DNA of 64,000 nt from Oscillospiraceae bacterium. Its GTDB lineage: Bacteria > Bacillota > Clostridia > Oscillospirales > Acutalibacteraceae. The translations under genes were made by a program, and so were the position numbers. The notes under the pieces were generated by a model, which was given only the letters and a program-made list of their open reading frames with translations, was not told the DNA's origin and did not search any database. Shown in pieces: positions 1 to 8,491 of the stretch. The DNA is taken from the NCBI GenBank assembly GCA_015066625.1, contig SVOC01000011.1, forward strand, positions 42,315 through 106,314. Direction: 5' to 3'. Each line of letters opens with the position of its first letter. Position 1 is the stretch's first letter.

Positions 1-626
1 AATCTGTCGGCAAAAAGCAGGGTATTTCTTTTTGCAGTGCGGACCGTGTTCTGATATTCCGAATCAAGCTTGTCCAATTCATTGATGTAAGCCTGAGCGT
101 TTGCTTTATATTTATCTGCATTTTCACTGTCTGCTTCACAGATGATATTGCAAAGCTGATCGGTTATTGATGCGGCATTTTTAAGTGACAGCCAGATGTG
201 TTCATCTTTGTTGCGGCGGCTTTCAGCTTCGTGATTGTGCTCGTGCTCCATACCTGCCACATATTCTTCTTCGTATGTTTCGACAAGCTGCATAAGAGCA
301 ACTGATTTGAGGCTTTTATTGTTTGCGGATGCAAGCACGCTTTCAACCCATTGGTCGCTGATTCCGCCAACATAAACAAATATATCCGCAGATGCAATTT
401 TTATTATATCCTGAGCGGTGGGCTCGTAGCTGTGAAGGTCGCCGCCGTCATCAAGAAGCAAGGTAAGCCCTTCTTCAGTGCCCAGAATGTTCTTTATGAA
501 ATCAAATTGAGGAAAGGCGGTGCACACTATGCTTAACCCGTCCTGCTCTTTATTTTCAGTCGTACCGCAGGCACAAAGACCGAGCAATACAGCCGCAATA
601 ATTATTATTGAAACAAATTTTTTCAT
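1..626 (-). CDS. znuA: Zinc ABC transporter substrate-binding lipoprotein, ZnuA-like (3' end cut by window edge)
   Basis: Partial gene, open at position 1; about 208 residues are visible. The start ATG (626-624) is preceded by AGGGAG. The N-terminus is a lipoprotein signal with a lipobox-type cysteine (LLGLCACG). A metal-binding His follows in the LHSYEP motif, then a His/acid-rich loop (MEHEHNHEAE) and a second His in DEHIWLS. This layout is typical of cluster A-I (ZnuA/AdcA/TroA) metal-binding proteins, which capture Zn(II) or Mn(II) outside the membrane for an ABC importer. The His-rich loop favours zinc. It lies 11 bases after a Fur-family gene in the same direction, so regulator and uptake protein probably share one mRNA. 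The permease and ATPase genes would lie beyond the left edge. Confidence 0.85.
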   Translation of the reverse strand, partial: MKKFVSIIIIAAVLLGLCACGTTENKEQDGLSIVCTAFPQFDFIKNILGTEEGLTLLLDDGGDLHSYEPTAQDIIKIASADIFVYVGGISDQWVESVLASANNKSLKSVALMQLVETYEEEYVAGMEHEHNHEAESRRNKDEHIWLSLKNAASITDQLCNIICEADSENADKYKANAQAYINELDKLDSEYQNTVRTAKRNTLLFADR

Positions 627-637
627 TTTATTCTCCC

Positions 638-1021
638 TTATTTACACATTCCGCATTTGCCCATAAGCAGGGTGTGGTTATCAATCTCAAAGCTTGTACT
701 GCTGAGAATATTGTTTTGTATCTGTGCTGTTACATTGCTGTCAAGGTGGTAGACCTTGCCGCAATCGATGCATTTCATATGAAGATGTCCTTCACATTTT
801 TTATCGCTTATATACTGATAAACAAAGCTTCTGCTGGTACCTTTGACCGTACGGTGAACAAGACCGTCCTCAACAAGCTTTGTCATCAGTCGGTATGCGG
901 TGCTCTGGCTTATTTCACCGCCGATCCCGTTTATTATTTCTTCTATGGTAAACGCTTTTTCGCTGTTGTTTTGCAGGTAGTCTATAAGACTTTTCCGCTG
1001 ATGAGTGTTGTATGTTTTCAT
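638..1021 (-). CDS. Fur-family metalloregulator (probable Zur)
   Basis: 127 residues from the ATG at 1021, chosen because GGAGG lies 10 bases upstream; an in-frame ATG at 1069 has no such site. The protein has the Fur layout: a winged helix over about the first 75 residues (recognition region around SQSTAYRLMTKLVEDGLV) and a C-terminal metal/dimer domain with His-rich HLHMKC. Paired cysteines CIDC and CGMC are the usual structural zinc site. Fur proteins repress metal-uptake genes when metal is replete. Placement directly before a znuA-like gene argues for zinc sensing (Zur) rather than iron. Its promoter carries a palindrome over the -35 box, consistent with autorepression. Assignment to Zur is by context only. 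Confidence 0.85.
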   Translation of the reverse strand: MKTYNTHQRKSLIDYLQNNSEKAFTIEEIINGIGGEISQSTAYRLMTKLVEDGLVHRTVKGTSRSFVYQYISDKKCEGHLHMKCIDCGKVYHLDSNVTAQIQNNILSSTSFEIDNHTLLMGKCGMCK

Positions 1022-1060
1022 TTTCAGTTTGCCTCCGAATTTGAGAATAACTCCTAAATT

Positions 1061-1093
1061 ATTATACATGAATAAGAAGTAATGTCAACATTA
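1061..1093 (-). promoter_or_regulatory. Promoter and candidate Fur/Zur operator of the fur-znuA operon
   Basis: Reading the minus strand, TTGACA (1088-1083), a 16-base spacer and TATAAT (1066-1061) form a near-consensus sigma-A promoter. An inverted repeat TAATGT-CA-ACATTA (1080-1093) covers the -35 hexamer, a position where a Fur dimer would block polymerase. Confidence 0.7.
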
Positions 1094-1106
1094 TTTTTCA
1101 GTTTAG

Positions 1107-1135
1107 TTGACTTTGTATTTAATTTGTTATAAAAT
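1107..1135 (+). promoter_or_regulatory. Promoter of the secreted phosphoesterase gene
   Basis: TTGACT (1107-1112), 17 bases, TAAAAT (1130-1135). It is divergent from the fur promoter, with the two -35 regions about 18 bases apart. Confidence 0.6.
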
Positions 1136-1166
1136 ATATAGGAAAATTTAATAGGAGGCTCAGAAT

Positions 1167-2345
1167 ATGAAACGTATTCTCTCACTTGCACTTGTGCTCG
1201 TAATGGTTTTCAGTGCATTTGCCGTTAATGCTTCGGCTGCTGACGACGGTGTGCTCAGATTTGACGAAAACGGCGAGTTCAAGATTATGCACATCTGCGA
1301 CTGTCAGGATGATTATCCTGCAAACCCTGAAATGCTTATATTCCTTGATGCTGTTGTTAAGGAATACAAGCCTGACCTTGTTGTTCTCGGCGGTGACAAT
1401 ACGGTAGGTCCCGAAAACATGACAAAAGAAGACAAGGAAGCCGCTATCAACGAACTTGTTTCGGTATTTGTTAAAAACGAAACATACTTTACACTTGTTT
1501 TCGGTAACCACGACCATCAGCAGGGTTTCAACGATGATGAACTGTTTGTTATGTACAAGTTTTTCGGAGGAAAGTACTGCCTTGCATATGATGCAGACCC
1601 CTCACTTACAGGTACTGCAACACACGCACTTCCCGTTCTCGGTTCAGACAGCATTAAAACAGGGCTTATGCTTTATATGTTTGACTCAAATGAGTATGTT
1701 TCCGTAAACGGTACCAGTGAATATGACTGTGTACATCCCGACCAGATTGAGTGGTACAAGAGCGTAAGCAAGGCTGCAGAAATTGCAAACGGCAAGAAAG
1801 TTCCCGCACTTGCTTTCCAGCATATCATCGTTGGTGAAGTTTACGATGCACTTTTCCACGAATCACCCTTCGATATGGGTGAGCTTTCAAGATCATTCAA
1901 CGGCAAGATTTATTCATTCCTTCCCAGAACAGAAAATATTGAATCAGGCTTCCTCTTTGAGTTCCCTTGCCCCGGCTACTATAACCACGGTCAGTTTGAT
2001 GCAATGGTTGAAAGAGGCGATGTAATGGGTGTCTTCTCGGGTCACGACCACACTAACGACTTTGTTACAGAACTTGACGGAATCAAGATTGTAAATACTC
2101 CCGGTGCTACACACGGCGGATACAGCACGGATTTCAACAGAGGCGTAAGAATGATTACCGTTAACGAGAACAACCCCGGCACATTTGAAACAGAGGTTGT
2201 AACAACCCGTCAGCTTGCACTTGATAACAGCGATTATGCTGAAGAAGTAGGCATAAGCAAGTTCGGTGCAATGATTGTTATTGCATTCGGCGAATTCCTT
2301 ATGGCTATGGGTAAGTTTACAGGTATCTTTTCAAGACTCTTTTAA
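1167..2345 (+). CDS. Secreted calcineurin-like metallophosphoesterase
   Basis: 392 residues; the start follows an AGGAGG site. A typical Sec signal (MKRILSLALVLVMVFSAFA, cleavage near NASAA) sends it out of the cell. Metallophosphoesterase motifs run in order: DCQD (residues about 44-47), GGDN, GNHDH and GHDHTND, which supply the two-metal centre. The first motif is D-x-Q where the family usually has D-x-H, a variant also seen in Dcr2-type members. The C-terminus carries a hydrophobic stretch (IVIAFGEFLMAMG) with no LPXTG motif. The substrate cannot be read from sequence; a secreted phosphomonoesterase or phosphodiesterase role is inferred. It stands alone, convergent with the foldase gene. 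Confidence 0.85.
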   Translation: MKRILSLALVLVMVFSAFAVNASAADDGVLRFDENGEFKIMHICDCQDDYPANPEMLIFLDAVVKEYKPDLVVLGGDNTVGPENMTKEDKEAAINELVSVFVKNETYFTLVFGNHDHQQGFNDDELFVMYKFFGGKYCLAYDADPSLTGTATHALPVLGSDSIKTGLMLYMFDSNEYVSVNGTSEYDCVHPDQIEWYKSVSKAAEIANGKKVPALAFQHIIVGEVYDALFHESPFDMGELSRSFNGKIYSFLPRTENIESGFLFEFPCPGYYNHGQFDAMVERGDVMGVFSGHDHTNDFVTELDGIKIVNTPGATHGGYSTDFNRGVRMITVNENNPGTFETEVVTTRQLALDNSDYAEEVGISKFGAMIVIAFGEFLMAMGKFTGIFSRLF

Positions 2346-2366
2346 TTGAATTTCAGCAATGAAATG

Positions 2367-2393
2367 CCCCCGGAAAGTTAACCTTTCCGGGGG
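2367..2393. terminator. Hairpin between convergent genes
   Basis: 11-bp stem CCCCCGGAAAG / CTTTCCGGGGG with a 5-base loop. There is no long T-run on the plus side, and it sits between two convergent stop codons, so it may serve both strands. Confidence 0.7.
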
Positions 2394-2411
2394 TTCGCTA
2401 TTTATTGTTTC

Positions 2412-4076
2412 TTAGCTGTACATCTGTGAGTAAGCAAGGTTCTTTCTGATAGTATCGCAGTACTGCTTTGCAACACGGTCGGTCCACATTGTCTTTTCAT
2501 CAACAAAATTTTTACCGTCTTCCTTGAAGAGGTCTTCCTGGAATGCTGTGAGTTCTTCGCTTGTCATTTCGTCTTTGATAGCGGCTTTCCAGTCAACATC
2601 GTCTGTGTTGTCGCTTACAAAATACATAATGTGATAGCCGTATTCTGTTTCAACAATACCTGTGTCGCCTGCTTTTCTTGCAGGGTCAAAGCTCCATTTT
2701 TCAAAGTTTTCAACATAGTTATCGCTGATTCTGATGTTTTCGTAAAGACCGCCGGTTTCTGCTGATGCTGTATCAGCGGTGTTTTCGGTAACCATCTTTG
2801 AAAAAGCATCCTCTGTTACCTTGTCGCCGAGACCTGTAAGAAGATCATTTGCAATCTTGTTTGCTGCCTGCTTTTCAGCATCGGTAACATTGTTTTCGTC
2901 TTTTGCATCAAACTCAACAAGGCAGTGACGTACTGAAACACTGTTTGATGTGTATGCGGGTTTGATTATGAATACGATGTTTGCTGCCTTTTCGCCTGCA
3001 AAGGTGTTAACTTCACCTGCCTTACGGCCTGCTGCAAATACCCAATCTGCACCTTCGGTACCGATAGCGGTATCAAGTGATGTATATGAAGTTGCGATTA
3101 ATTTCTTTGTTGTATCTTCTTTGCTGTCGTTGTAAGCCTTTACAGCCTCAATAAGTGCGTTTTCATCGGTTGCTTTTGCTGCGATATCCTTTGCGGCAGC
3201 AATAAGCTTATCGTTTTCGGCCTTCTGTCTTGCCTTAAGAGCATCGTCTGTTTCGCCCTCGTTCTTTGTGAGAGTCTTGAAAGCGATTGAATAATAACGC
3301 ACATCTGCGTAGTCGTATTCCTTCTGATTTGCCTTATACTCTGCAGCAACTGTTTCATCTGTGATTGCATCGCTTACTTCCTTCTGCTTTGCATCTGTGA
3401 AGTTCTGTGCAAGAAGTTCCATTTCAAGCTGCTTTACAAACGCTTTCTCGTTAAAGCCCGCACCGAAGTAGGTCTTAAGAAAAGCGTTGAGTGAGTAGTT
3501 ATTTTCAGCAGCCTGAGTTCTGTAAGTTTCAACTGTTTCGTTGATTTCGGCTTTCTGGTCCTCGGTGAGTTCTGTGCCGGCGGCAACAGCTTCATTGTAG
3601 TAACCGATTGTCTGCTGAGCGATTGCAACTGCTCTGTCTTTAAGAACTACATCCCAGGTGAGAATATTACCGTCTTCATCCTTCTGAGTTGATTCCTGCT
3701 CATCGGGGGGGAGTGAAGAATCAAATCCGAGGGGATTATAGCCGTAAGCCTGTTCGTACTGATATGCCTGATTTGACATTTCGTTGAATGCCATTGAGTA
3801 GTAGTAGTTAAATTCTGCTACCGAAACCTTGGTGTCACCGACTTTAAGCGCTGTTGCGGCTCTGTTGATAACGCCTGTTGAATCGAGAATTTTAAATCCT
3901 GCAAAACCTACTATTGCAACAACAAGCACGATTGCAACAACCTTTTTGATAATACCTGCGGCGGTTGTCCTTTTTTCTATGCTCTTTGCATTTTTCTTTG
4001 CTGCTTTGGCTATTCTTGCTTTACGCTCCTCGCGGTAAAGTTCAGCCTTGCTTTTTGAGCTTTCGTTTTTTGCCAT
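2412..4076 (-). CDS. Membrane-anchored parvulin-type peptidyl-prolyl isomerase (PrsA-like foldase)
   Basis: 554 residues. A charged Lys/Arg-rich cytoplasmic N-terminus precedes one transmembrane segment (about residues 45-66, VVAIVLVVAIVGFAGF), leaving the rest outside. A SurA_N-like helical region follows. The PpiC/rotamase domain lies at about 379-488, beginning SVSVRHCLVEF and ending ETEYGYHIMYF, both standard parvulin landmarks. PrsA-like proteins help secreted proteins fold at the outer face of the membrane. Unlike classical PrsA it is anchored by a TM helix, not a lipobox. The window encodes several secreted proteins (phosphoesterase, lipase, subtilase, InlB-repeat protein) that could be clients; that link is inference. 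Confidence 0.85.
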   Translation of the reverse strand: MAKNESSKSKAELYREERKARIAKAAKKNAKSIEKRTTAAGIIKKVVAIVLVVAIVGFAGFKILDSTGVINRAATALKVGDTKVSVAEFNYYYSMAFNEMSNQAYQYEQAYGYNPLGFDSSLPPDEQESTQKDEDGNILTWDVVLKDRAVAIAQQTIGYYNEAVAAGTELTEDQKAEINETVETYRTQAAENNYSLNAFLKTYFGAGFNEKAFVKQLEMELLAQNFTDAKQKEVSDAITDETVAAEYKANQKEYDYADVRYYSIAFKTLTKNEGETDDALKARQKAENDKLIAAAKDIAAKATDENALIEAVKAYNDSKEDTTKKLIATSYTSLDTAIGTEGADWVFAAGRKAGEVNTFAGEKAANIVFIIKPAYTSNSVSVRHCLVEFDAKDENNVTDAEKQAANKIANDLLTGLGDKVTEDAFSKMVTENTADTASAETGGLYENIRISDNYVENFEKWSFDPARKAGDTGIVETEYGYHIMYFVSDNTDDVDWKAAIKDEMTSEELTAFQEDLFKEDGKNFVDEKTMWTDRVAKQYCDTIRKNLAYSQMYS

Positions 4077-4234
4077 TACTGTTCATCCTTTTCTTTCTAT
4101 GTTTTGATAACCGCTGTGTGACGGTTAAGTGCCAACCGAACAAAATCGGCACAATGACATTATATTATACTATTTCAAAAGAATTTGCAAGCGTTTGCGG
4201 TAAATTTATATCTTATTAACAAATAGAGAGGCGA

Positions 4235-5203
4235 TTATTTGGTAAGAGTGCCGTCAAGAAACTCTCTTTTAAACCAGACATCGGGAACTTCAAAGCTTTT
4301 TTGATTAAGATATTCAAGGCAGCCCGCTTCAGTTGAGAATGTAAATTTAAGTCTGTAAGAATAAAGAAACTGCTTTTTGTATCCCAATGCTTTGTTGAGT
4401 GCGTTGGTGCCGTATTTGCCGTCACCCAACAGCGGATGTCCTATGCTTGAAAAATGTGCTCTTATCTGGTGTGTTCTTCCCGTGAGAAGTTCAACCTCAA
4501 CAAGGCTCAGCCCATCCTTTTCGGATATAACCGAATATTGAGTGCGGATTTCCTTTGAACCTTTTCTTTCGGAAGTGAAAACTTCAACCTTATTTTTCTT
4601 TTCGTCCTTGATAAGCCACCCTGTCAGAAGGCCGCTTTTCTTCTTTAAAGTGCCGTGAATAACGCAAAGGTAGTATTTCTCCATTTCACGGTCTTTCAGC
4701 TTTTGATTAAGTATACGCAGACTTTCAGCATTTTTTGCCGCAATAACAATTCCGCCGGTGTTGCGGTCAATTCTGTTGACCAGTGCGGGGGCGAAAGAAT
4801 TTTCATCCTTGGGGTTATATTCACCTTTTTCATAAAGATAACGCTTCACTCTCGTAATCAGCGTATCGTTGTATTCGGTTTCATCGGGATGGGAGAGTAT
4901 GCCCACTTTCTTGTCAAGAAGTATGATGTTTTCATCCTCATAAACAACATCCAGCTTTTTTGATGCCGAAAGAAAGTCATAATGCTCATCGGCAGGTGCA
5001 AAAAATTCATCGTTGATATACATATCAACAATATCGCCTTCACAGAGTTTAAGCGCAATATCTCCCTTTTTGGAGTTTACCTTTATTCTTTTTGTCCTTA
5101 TGTATTTATACATAAGCGACTTGGGCAGTGCAGGTACGGCTTTTGAAATGAATTTATCAAGCCTTTGTCCCGAGTCGTTTTTTGAAATTGTGAATGTTTT
5201 CAA
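4235..5203 (-). CDS. RluA-family RNA pseudouridine synthase
   Basis: 322 residues. An S4 RNA-binding domain fills about the first 75 residues (SGQRLDKFISKAVPALPKS onward). The catalytic domain contains the motif II variant NRIDRNTGGI, whose Asp is the catalytic nucleophile, and the downstream LLTGRTHQIRAHF motif. The family converts uridines in rRNA or tRNA to pseudouridine; the target of this member (RluC/RluD-type) cannot be told from sequence. The gene is divergent from radC, and the promoters share an 82-base AT-rich gap. Confidence 0.9.
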   Translation of the reverse strand: MKTFTISKNDSGQRLDKFISKAVPALPKSLMYKYIRTKRIKVNSKKGDIALKLCEGDIVDMYINDEFFAPADEHYDFLSASKKLDVVYEDENIILLDKKVGILSHPDETEYNDTLITRVKRYLYEKGEYNPKDENSFAPALVNRIDRNTGGIVIAAKNAESLRILNQKLKDREMEKYYLCVIHGTLKKKSGLLTGWLIKDEKKNKVEVFTSERKGSKEIRTQYSVISEKDGLSLVEVELLTGRTHQIRAHFSSIGHPLLGDGKYGTNALNKALGYKKQFLYSYRLKFTFSTEAGCLEYLNQKSFEVPDVWFKREFLDGTLTK

Positions 5204-5224
5204 TATAATCGCTCCGAAAATTTA

Positions 5225-5253
5225 TTTACAAAAATTGAAAATTGTTGTATAAT
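5225..5253 (+). promoter_or_regulatory. Promoter of radC
   Basis: TTTACA (5225-5230), 17 bases, TATAAT (5248-5253); the start codon lies 32 bases downstream. Confidence 0.65.
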
Positions 5254-5285
5254 ATAAAAAGTATTTGTTTTTCAAGAGGTACGCT

Positions 5286-5987
5286 ATGGAAAATAAACAG
5301 AAAAATCCCCACGAAAACCACAGAGCAAGACTCAGAGAAACCTTCAGACAGGCGGGGATTGACGGAATGCCTGACCATAATCTGTTGGAATTTCTTTTGT
5401 TTTATTCAATTCCCAGAAAAGATACAAACGAACTCGCACACAGACTTATTTCTTCCTTCGGATCGTTGAACGGGGTGTTTAATGCAACCTACAACGAGCT
5501 TCTCAAAATTGAAGGAATAGGCGAAAACTCCGCAATGCTTATTTCTTCGGTGCCTGCCATATGCAGAAGGTATGAAGAAGGCATTACCAAAGGAAAAATC
5601 AACCTTTCCGAGCCTGAGAAAGCTGCCGGGTATGTGATAAAGAAGTTTTACGGCAGTAAGGTTGAAGAATTTTATATGCTTTGTCTTGACGGTGCAGGCA
5701 ATCTTTCAAACTGCTGTAAAATCGGCAGCGGGACCGTGACCTGTGTGAATGTGGATAAACGCATCGTTCTCGAAACCGCATTCAGAAATAATGCCGACGG
5801 TGTGATTTTTGCGCACAATCATCCGGGCGGAGTAGTTGCACCTTCAAGAGAAGATATCCTCCTCACAAGTGAACTGTGTTCGCTTCTCAAAAATGTGGGG
5901 ATAAGACTTATTGACCACATTATCGTATCGGGCGGAGATTATCTTCCGCTGGCATCAGTTGAAAAATTCAGGAATTTATTTGTCTGA
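5286..5987 (+). CDS. radC: RadC/UPF0758 family JAB-domain protein
   Basis: 233 residues from ATG 5286; AAGAGG sits just upstream, so this start is preferred to the in-frame ATG at 5265. The N-terminal part carries a helix-hairpin-helix-like stretch (LLKIEGIGENSAMLI). The C-terminal MPN/JAB domain has the full metal-binding JAMM motif HNHPGG...S..D (near residues 178-192), usually linked to metalloprotease or nuclease folds. RadC proteins were once tied to DNA repair, but their biochemical role is still unclear. A monocistronic unit is likely, since a strong terminator follows at once. Confidence 0.9.
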   Translation: MENKQKNPHENHRARLRETFRQAGIDGMPDHNLLEFLLFYSIPRKDTNELAHRLISSFGSLNGVFNATYNELLKIEGIGENSAMLISSVPAICRRYEEGITKGKINLSEPEKAAGYVIKKFYGSKVEEFYMLCLDGAGNLSNCCKIGSGTVTCVNVDKRIVLETAFRNNADGVIFAHNHPGGVVAPSREDILLTSELCSLLKNVGIRLIDHIIVSGGDYLPLASVEKFRNLFV

Positions 5988-5990
5988 TAA

Positions 5991-6030
5991 CAAGGCTGTA
6001 TCACCTTATGATACAGCCTTGCTTTTGTTT
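5991..6030. terminator. Bidirectional terminator between radC and the GH5 gene
   Basis: 13-bp perfect stem, CAAGGCTGTATCA / TGATACAGCCTTG (5991-6003 and 6009-6021), loop CCTTA, followed by CTTTTGTTT on the plus strand. The genes converge here. Confidence 0.85.
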
Positions 6031-7510
6031 AAAATTCAACTTTAACGGTATGAACACCTATACCTGCAGTGACTTTGAGCATGGCGGCACTGCTTTCACC
6101 TATGGGTTCAAGAGTGTATTCGCCGTCGCATACAATATTCTTTGCGGTTTTGGGAAGATAAATTTCGGTAGGTGCGTTATATTCCTTATCCTGTTCATAT
6201 GTAAGGGTAAAGATGTTGTTTTCTCTGTCAGTAGCGTATTCTTTGATATCGCCGCATACCGCAACAGGGCAGGCTCTTACAAGGCAGGTCATTATGGGGT
6301 CGTTGAGAAGTCCGTCATAGTATGCCCAGTATGTATTGCCCCAATGATAGCCGTCAAACTTATCAAGAAGATAATTGATGTGGAAAAGCCAGTCCGTGCC
6401 TTCGGATGCGCCGCCCCATTCACCTACTATCAGAGGAACATCCAATCTCTGCTGTGAGCGTCTGTGCTCATCAAATATTGACCCTACTCGGCTGTTGCTT
6501 GCGTATTTGTAAGCAGGAGTATCAACCATAAGGTCGTATGCGTGAGGCGCAAAGCAAAGCTTTTCTTCACGCTTGCCGTCATAGTTTACTGCGGGTGTGG
6601 AGTAGGGGATGCCCAGATTTGAATAATAGCTGTTTTCCATCATAATGATGCCGTTATCGGTAACCTCACGCACAGCCTTTGCGGTTCTGTTTATGAATTC
6701 TGAATAATAACCCGTATCAAACTTCTTGATAAGAGCATCGGCACCGCTTGTTGCTTTGCGGAAAAGTGCAGGGTCGTTGAAGGGTTCAAGGCATTTTATA
6801 ATGTTGCCCGTAAATACCTGCTTGAGCATCCACAGCTTTTTGCATCGTTTGTCGGTAAGAACGGTTTTTGCTACACCGCCGATAAGCCTTCTGAATACCT
6901 TGCCGCCTACACTTCCGGGGAAGGGTTCATTAAGAAGGTCAAAGCCGAAAAGAGCGGGATGGTCTTTAAAACGAGCTGCCACGTGCTTCCACATATCGCA
7001 GAAGTATGTCTGCAAGGGCGTGCCGTTATATTCCTTGTTTGCCCAGAAGTTGTCGAAGCAGTTGTGTACTGCCTTGCCCCAGAAATAACCTTCTGCCCAT
7101 ACAAGCTTTGTAGGCTTGAATTTTGCACCTTCCGAAAGGCAAGCCCAGTAGGGTGCACCGTCGCCTGCGGTGTTGTAGAAACCTGCATAGAGGTCCTGAT
7201 GCATATCGAGGTAGAAATAGATGCCGTATTTTGCACATAAATCAGCAACCTTCTCTACCTTATCGAGATATTCTTCGTTGTATTGACGGGGTTCTGGTTC
7301 AACCGCATCCCAGGTAAGACCCAGTCTGATAATGTTAAAACCAAGCTCGCTTAAGCGTGAAATAAGTTTTTCATCAAAATCAAGAACATAGGTTCTTCTT
7401 TCGTTTTCGGATTTGTTGTAGCCCTTGTCGCAGAGGTTCATACCGCTGAATATTCTTTGTCTGCCTTCGGAGTCAATGAATTTTTGACCGGATGTGGTAA
7501 TTTTAAGCAT
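6029..7510 (-). CDS. GH5 glycoside hydrolase, endoglycoceramidase-like, cytoplasmic
   Basis: 493 residues from the ATG at 7510, preceded by GAAAGGA; the open frame runs 17 codons further up without a good site. The TIM barrel shows LDMHQDLYAG (an endoglycoceramidase-type signature), the acid/base Glu in LLNEPFPG and the nucleophile Glu in VGEWGG. A C-terminal beta-sandwich (about the last 80 residues) matches the layout of endoglycoceramidases. Known members cut the oligosaccharide from glycosphingolipids or related beta-glycosides. No signal peptide is present, so the substrate must be imported or released by other enzymes; exact specificity is unknown. It lies 40 bases downstream of the XRE gene on the same strand, so the regulator may control it. 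Confidence 0.85.
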   Translation of the reverse strand: MLKITTSGQKFIDSEGRQRIFSGMNLCDKGYNKSENERRTYVLDFDEKLISRLSELGFNIIRLGLTWDAVEPEPRQYNEEYLDKVEKVADLCAKYGIYFYLDMHQDLYAGFYNTAGDGAPYWACLSEGAKFKPTKLVWAEGYFWGKAVHNCFDNFWANKEYNGTPLQTYFCDMWKHVAARFKDHPALFGFDLLNEPFPGSVGGKVFRRLIGGVAKTVLTDKRCKKLWMLKQVFTGNIIKCLEPFNDPALFRKATSGADALIKKFDTGYYSEFINRTAKAVREVTDNGIIMMENSYYSNLGIPYSTPAVNYDGKREEKLCFAPHAYDLMVDTPAYKYASNSRVGSIFDEHRRSQQRLDVPLIVGEWGGASEGTDWLFHINYLLDKFDGYHWGNTYWAYYDGLLNDPIMTCLVRACPVAVCGDIKEYATDRENNIFTLTYEQDKEYNAPTEIYLPKTAKNIVCDGEYTLEPIGESSAAMLKVTAGIGVHTVKVEF

Positions 7511-7550
7511 AAAAATTTTCCTTTCGCATTTTTGAAATGTGGTAAAAAAT

Positions 7551-8237
7551 TTATAAATCACAAATGTTTCCGTTACAGTATGATATGTATATAGTATTGA
7601 TAAATCCTGTTCCGTCGTTATTTGCCGTGTATCGGATTATTGTCAAGTTGTTAAACGAATCATAGTAGAATATTTCATCATTGTACTCGATTTTTTGAAG
7701 GGTGTTCAGATAGCTGTCAATAAAAACATTGATTTCATCAGGTTGTTTGAGAGTTTTTAACTGTGCGGTAGTTTCATCCATTCCGCCTGTTCTCATATAG
7801 TATGAAAATCTGGGAATCGGAATATTTGCACTGCTTGCACAATTCGGATTGAAAGTTGTGCCGAAAAAAGTTTTGTTAAGTGCCAATACAATAATCAAGG
7901 CTGATAACGACAGTGCCAGAAATGTTATTACGGACAGAAAAATCATCACAATTCTGTTTTTTTGCCTTATATAACGCTCATATCCGATAAGCGCTTCGTT
8001 GGAAAGTTGATTTGATTCATCATTATGATGTTTTTCGCCCGTTAACAGTTCATTGAATGATATATCCAATTCTTGGCAAAGCGGTTCAAATAACGAAATG
8101 TCGGGCATGGTTTTTGCGTTTTCCCATCTGCTGATTGATTTGTCTGAAACTCCTAATTTTTCAGCCAACTGTTCTTGGGTCAGATTTTTTTCTTTTCTGC
8201 ATTCTGCAATGAATTTTCCGATTTTTTCCTGATTCAT
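7551..8237 (-). CDS. XRE-family HTH regulator with a membrane segment
   Basis: 228 residues, ATG preceded by AAAGGAG. An HTH_3 domain fills residues about 6-60 (KNLTQEQLAEKLGVSDKSIS, WENAKTMPDISLFEPL). One transmembrane helix lies at about 95-118 (IVMIFLSVITFLALSLSALII), followed by an extracellular domain of about 110 residues that I do not recognise. This cytosolic HTH-TM-outer domain layout is common in Firmicutes and suggests direct signal transduction from outside. Its promoter carries a 14-bp palindrome overlapping the -10 box, suggesting autoregulation. The downstream GH5 gene is a likely operon partner. Confidence 0.85.
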   Translation of the reverse strand: MNQEKIGKFIAECRKEKNLTQEQLAEKLGVSDKSISRWENAKTMPDISLFEPLCQELDISFNELLTGEKHHNDESNQLSNEALIGYERYIRQKNRIVMIFLSVITFLALSLSALIIVLALNKTFFGTTFNPNCASSANIPIPRFSYYMRTGGMDETTAQLKTLKQPDEINVFIDSYLNTLQKIEYNDEIFYYDSFNNLTIIRYTANNDGTGFINTIYISYCNGNICDL

Positions 8238-8342
8238 AACAGTGCTCCTTTCAGTTTTTCAAGAACGATTATACTGAAAATTCTGAAATTTAACAGGACA
8301 GAACCCGAGAGTTCAACCGCATCAATGGGCTTTAGTTGCCCG

Positions 8343-8381
8343 TACTTTATAAAGTATAGCATTTTTTGGTGATGTTTGCAA
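8343..8381 (-). promoter_or_regulatory. Promoter and palindromic operator of the XRE gene
   Basis: On the minus strand: TTGCAA (8381-8376), 17 bases, TATACT (8358-8353). The perfect 14-bp palindrome TACTTTATAAAGTA (8343-8356) overlaps the -10 box and start region. It leaves a leader of about 110 bases before the XRE ATG. Confidence 0.65.
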
Positions 8382-8421
8382 CTGTTTTATGGTGTTACAA
8401 AAATTGCACTGTTATTCGGTA

Positions 8422-8450
8422 TTGACTATTGCACAGAGGGTAATTATATG
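8422..8450 (+). promoter_or_regulatory. Promoter of the alcohol dehydrogenase gene
   Basis: TTGACT (8422-8427), 17 bases, TATATG (8445-8450). It is divergent from the XRE promoter with about 40 bases between the -35 boxes. Confidence 0.55.
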
Positions 8451-8491
8451 GTAAAATTATAAAAAATATATTGACGATTGGAGTAATCGAA

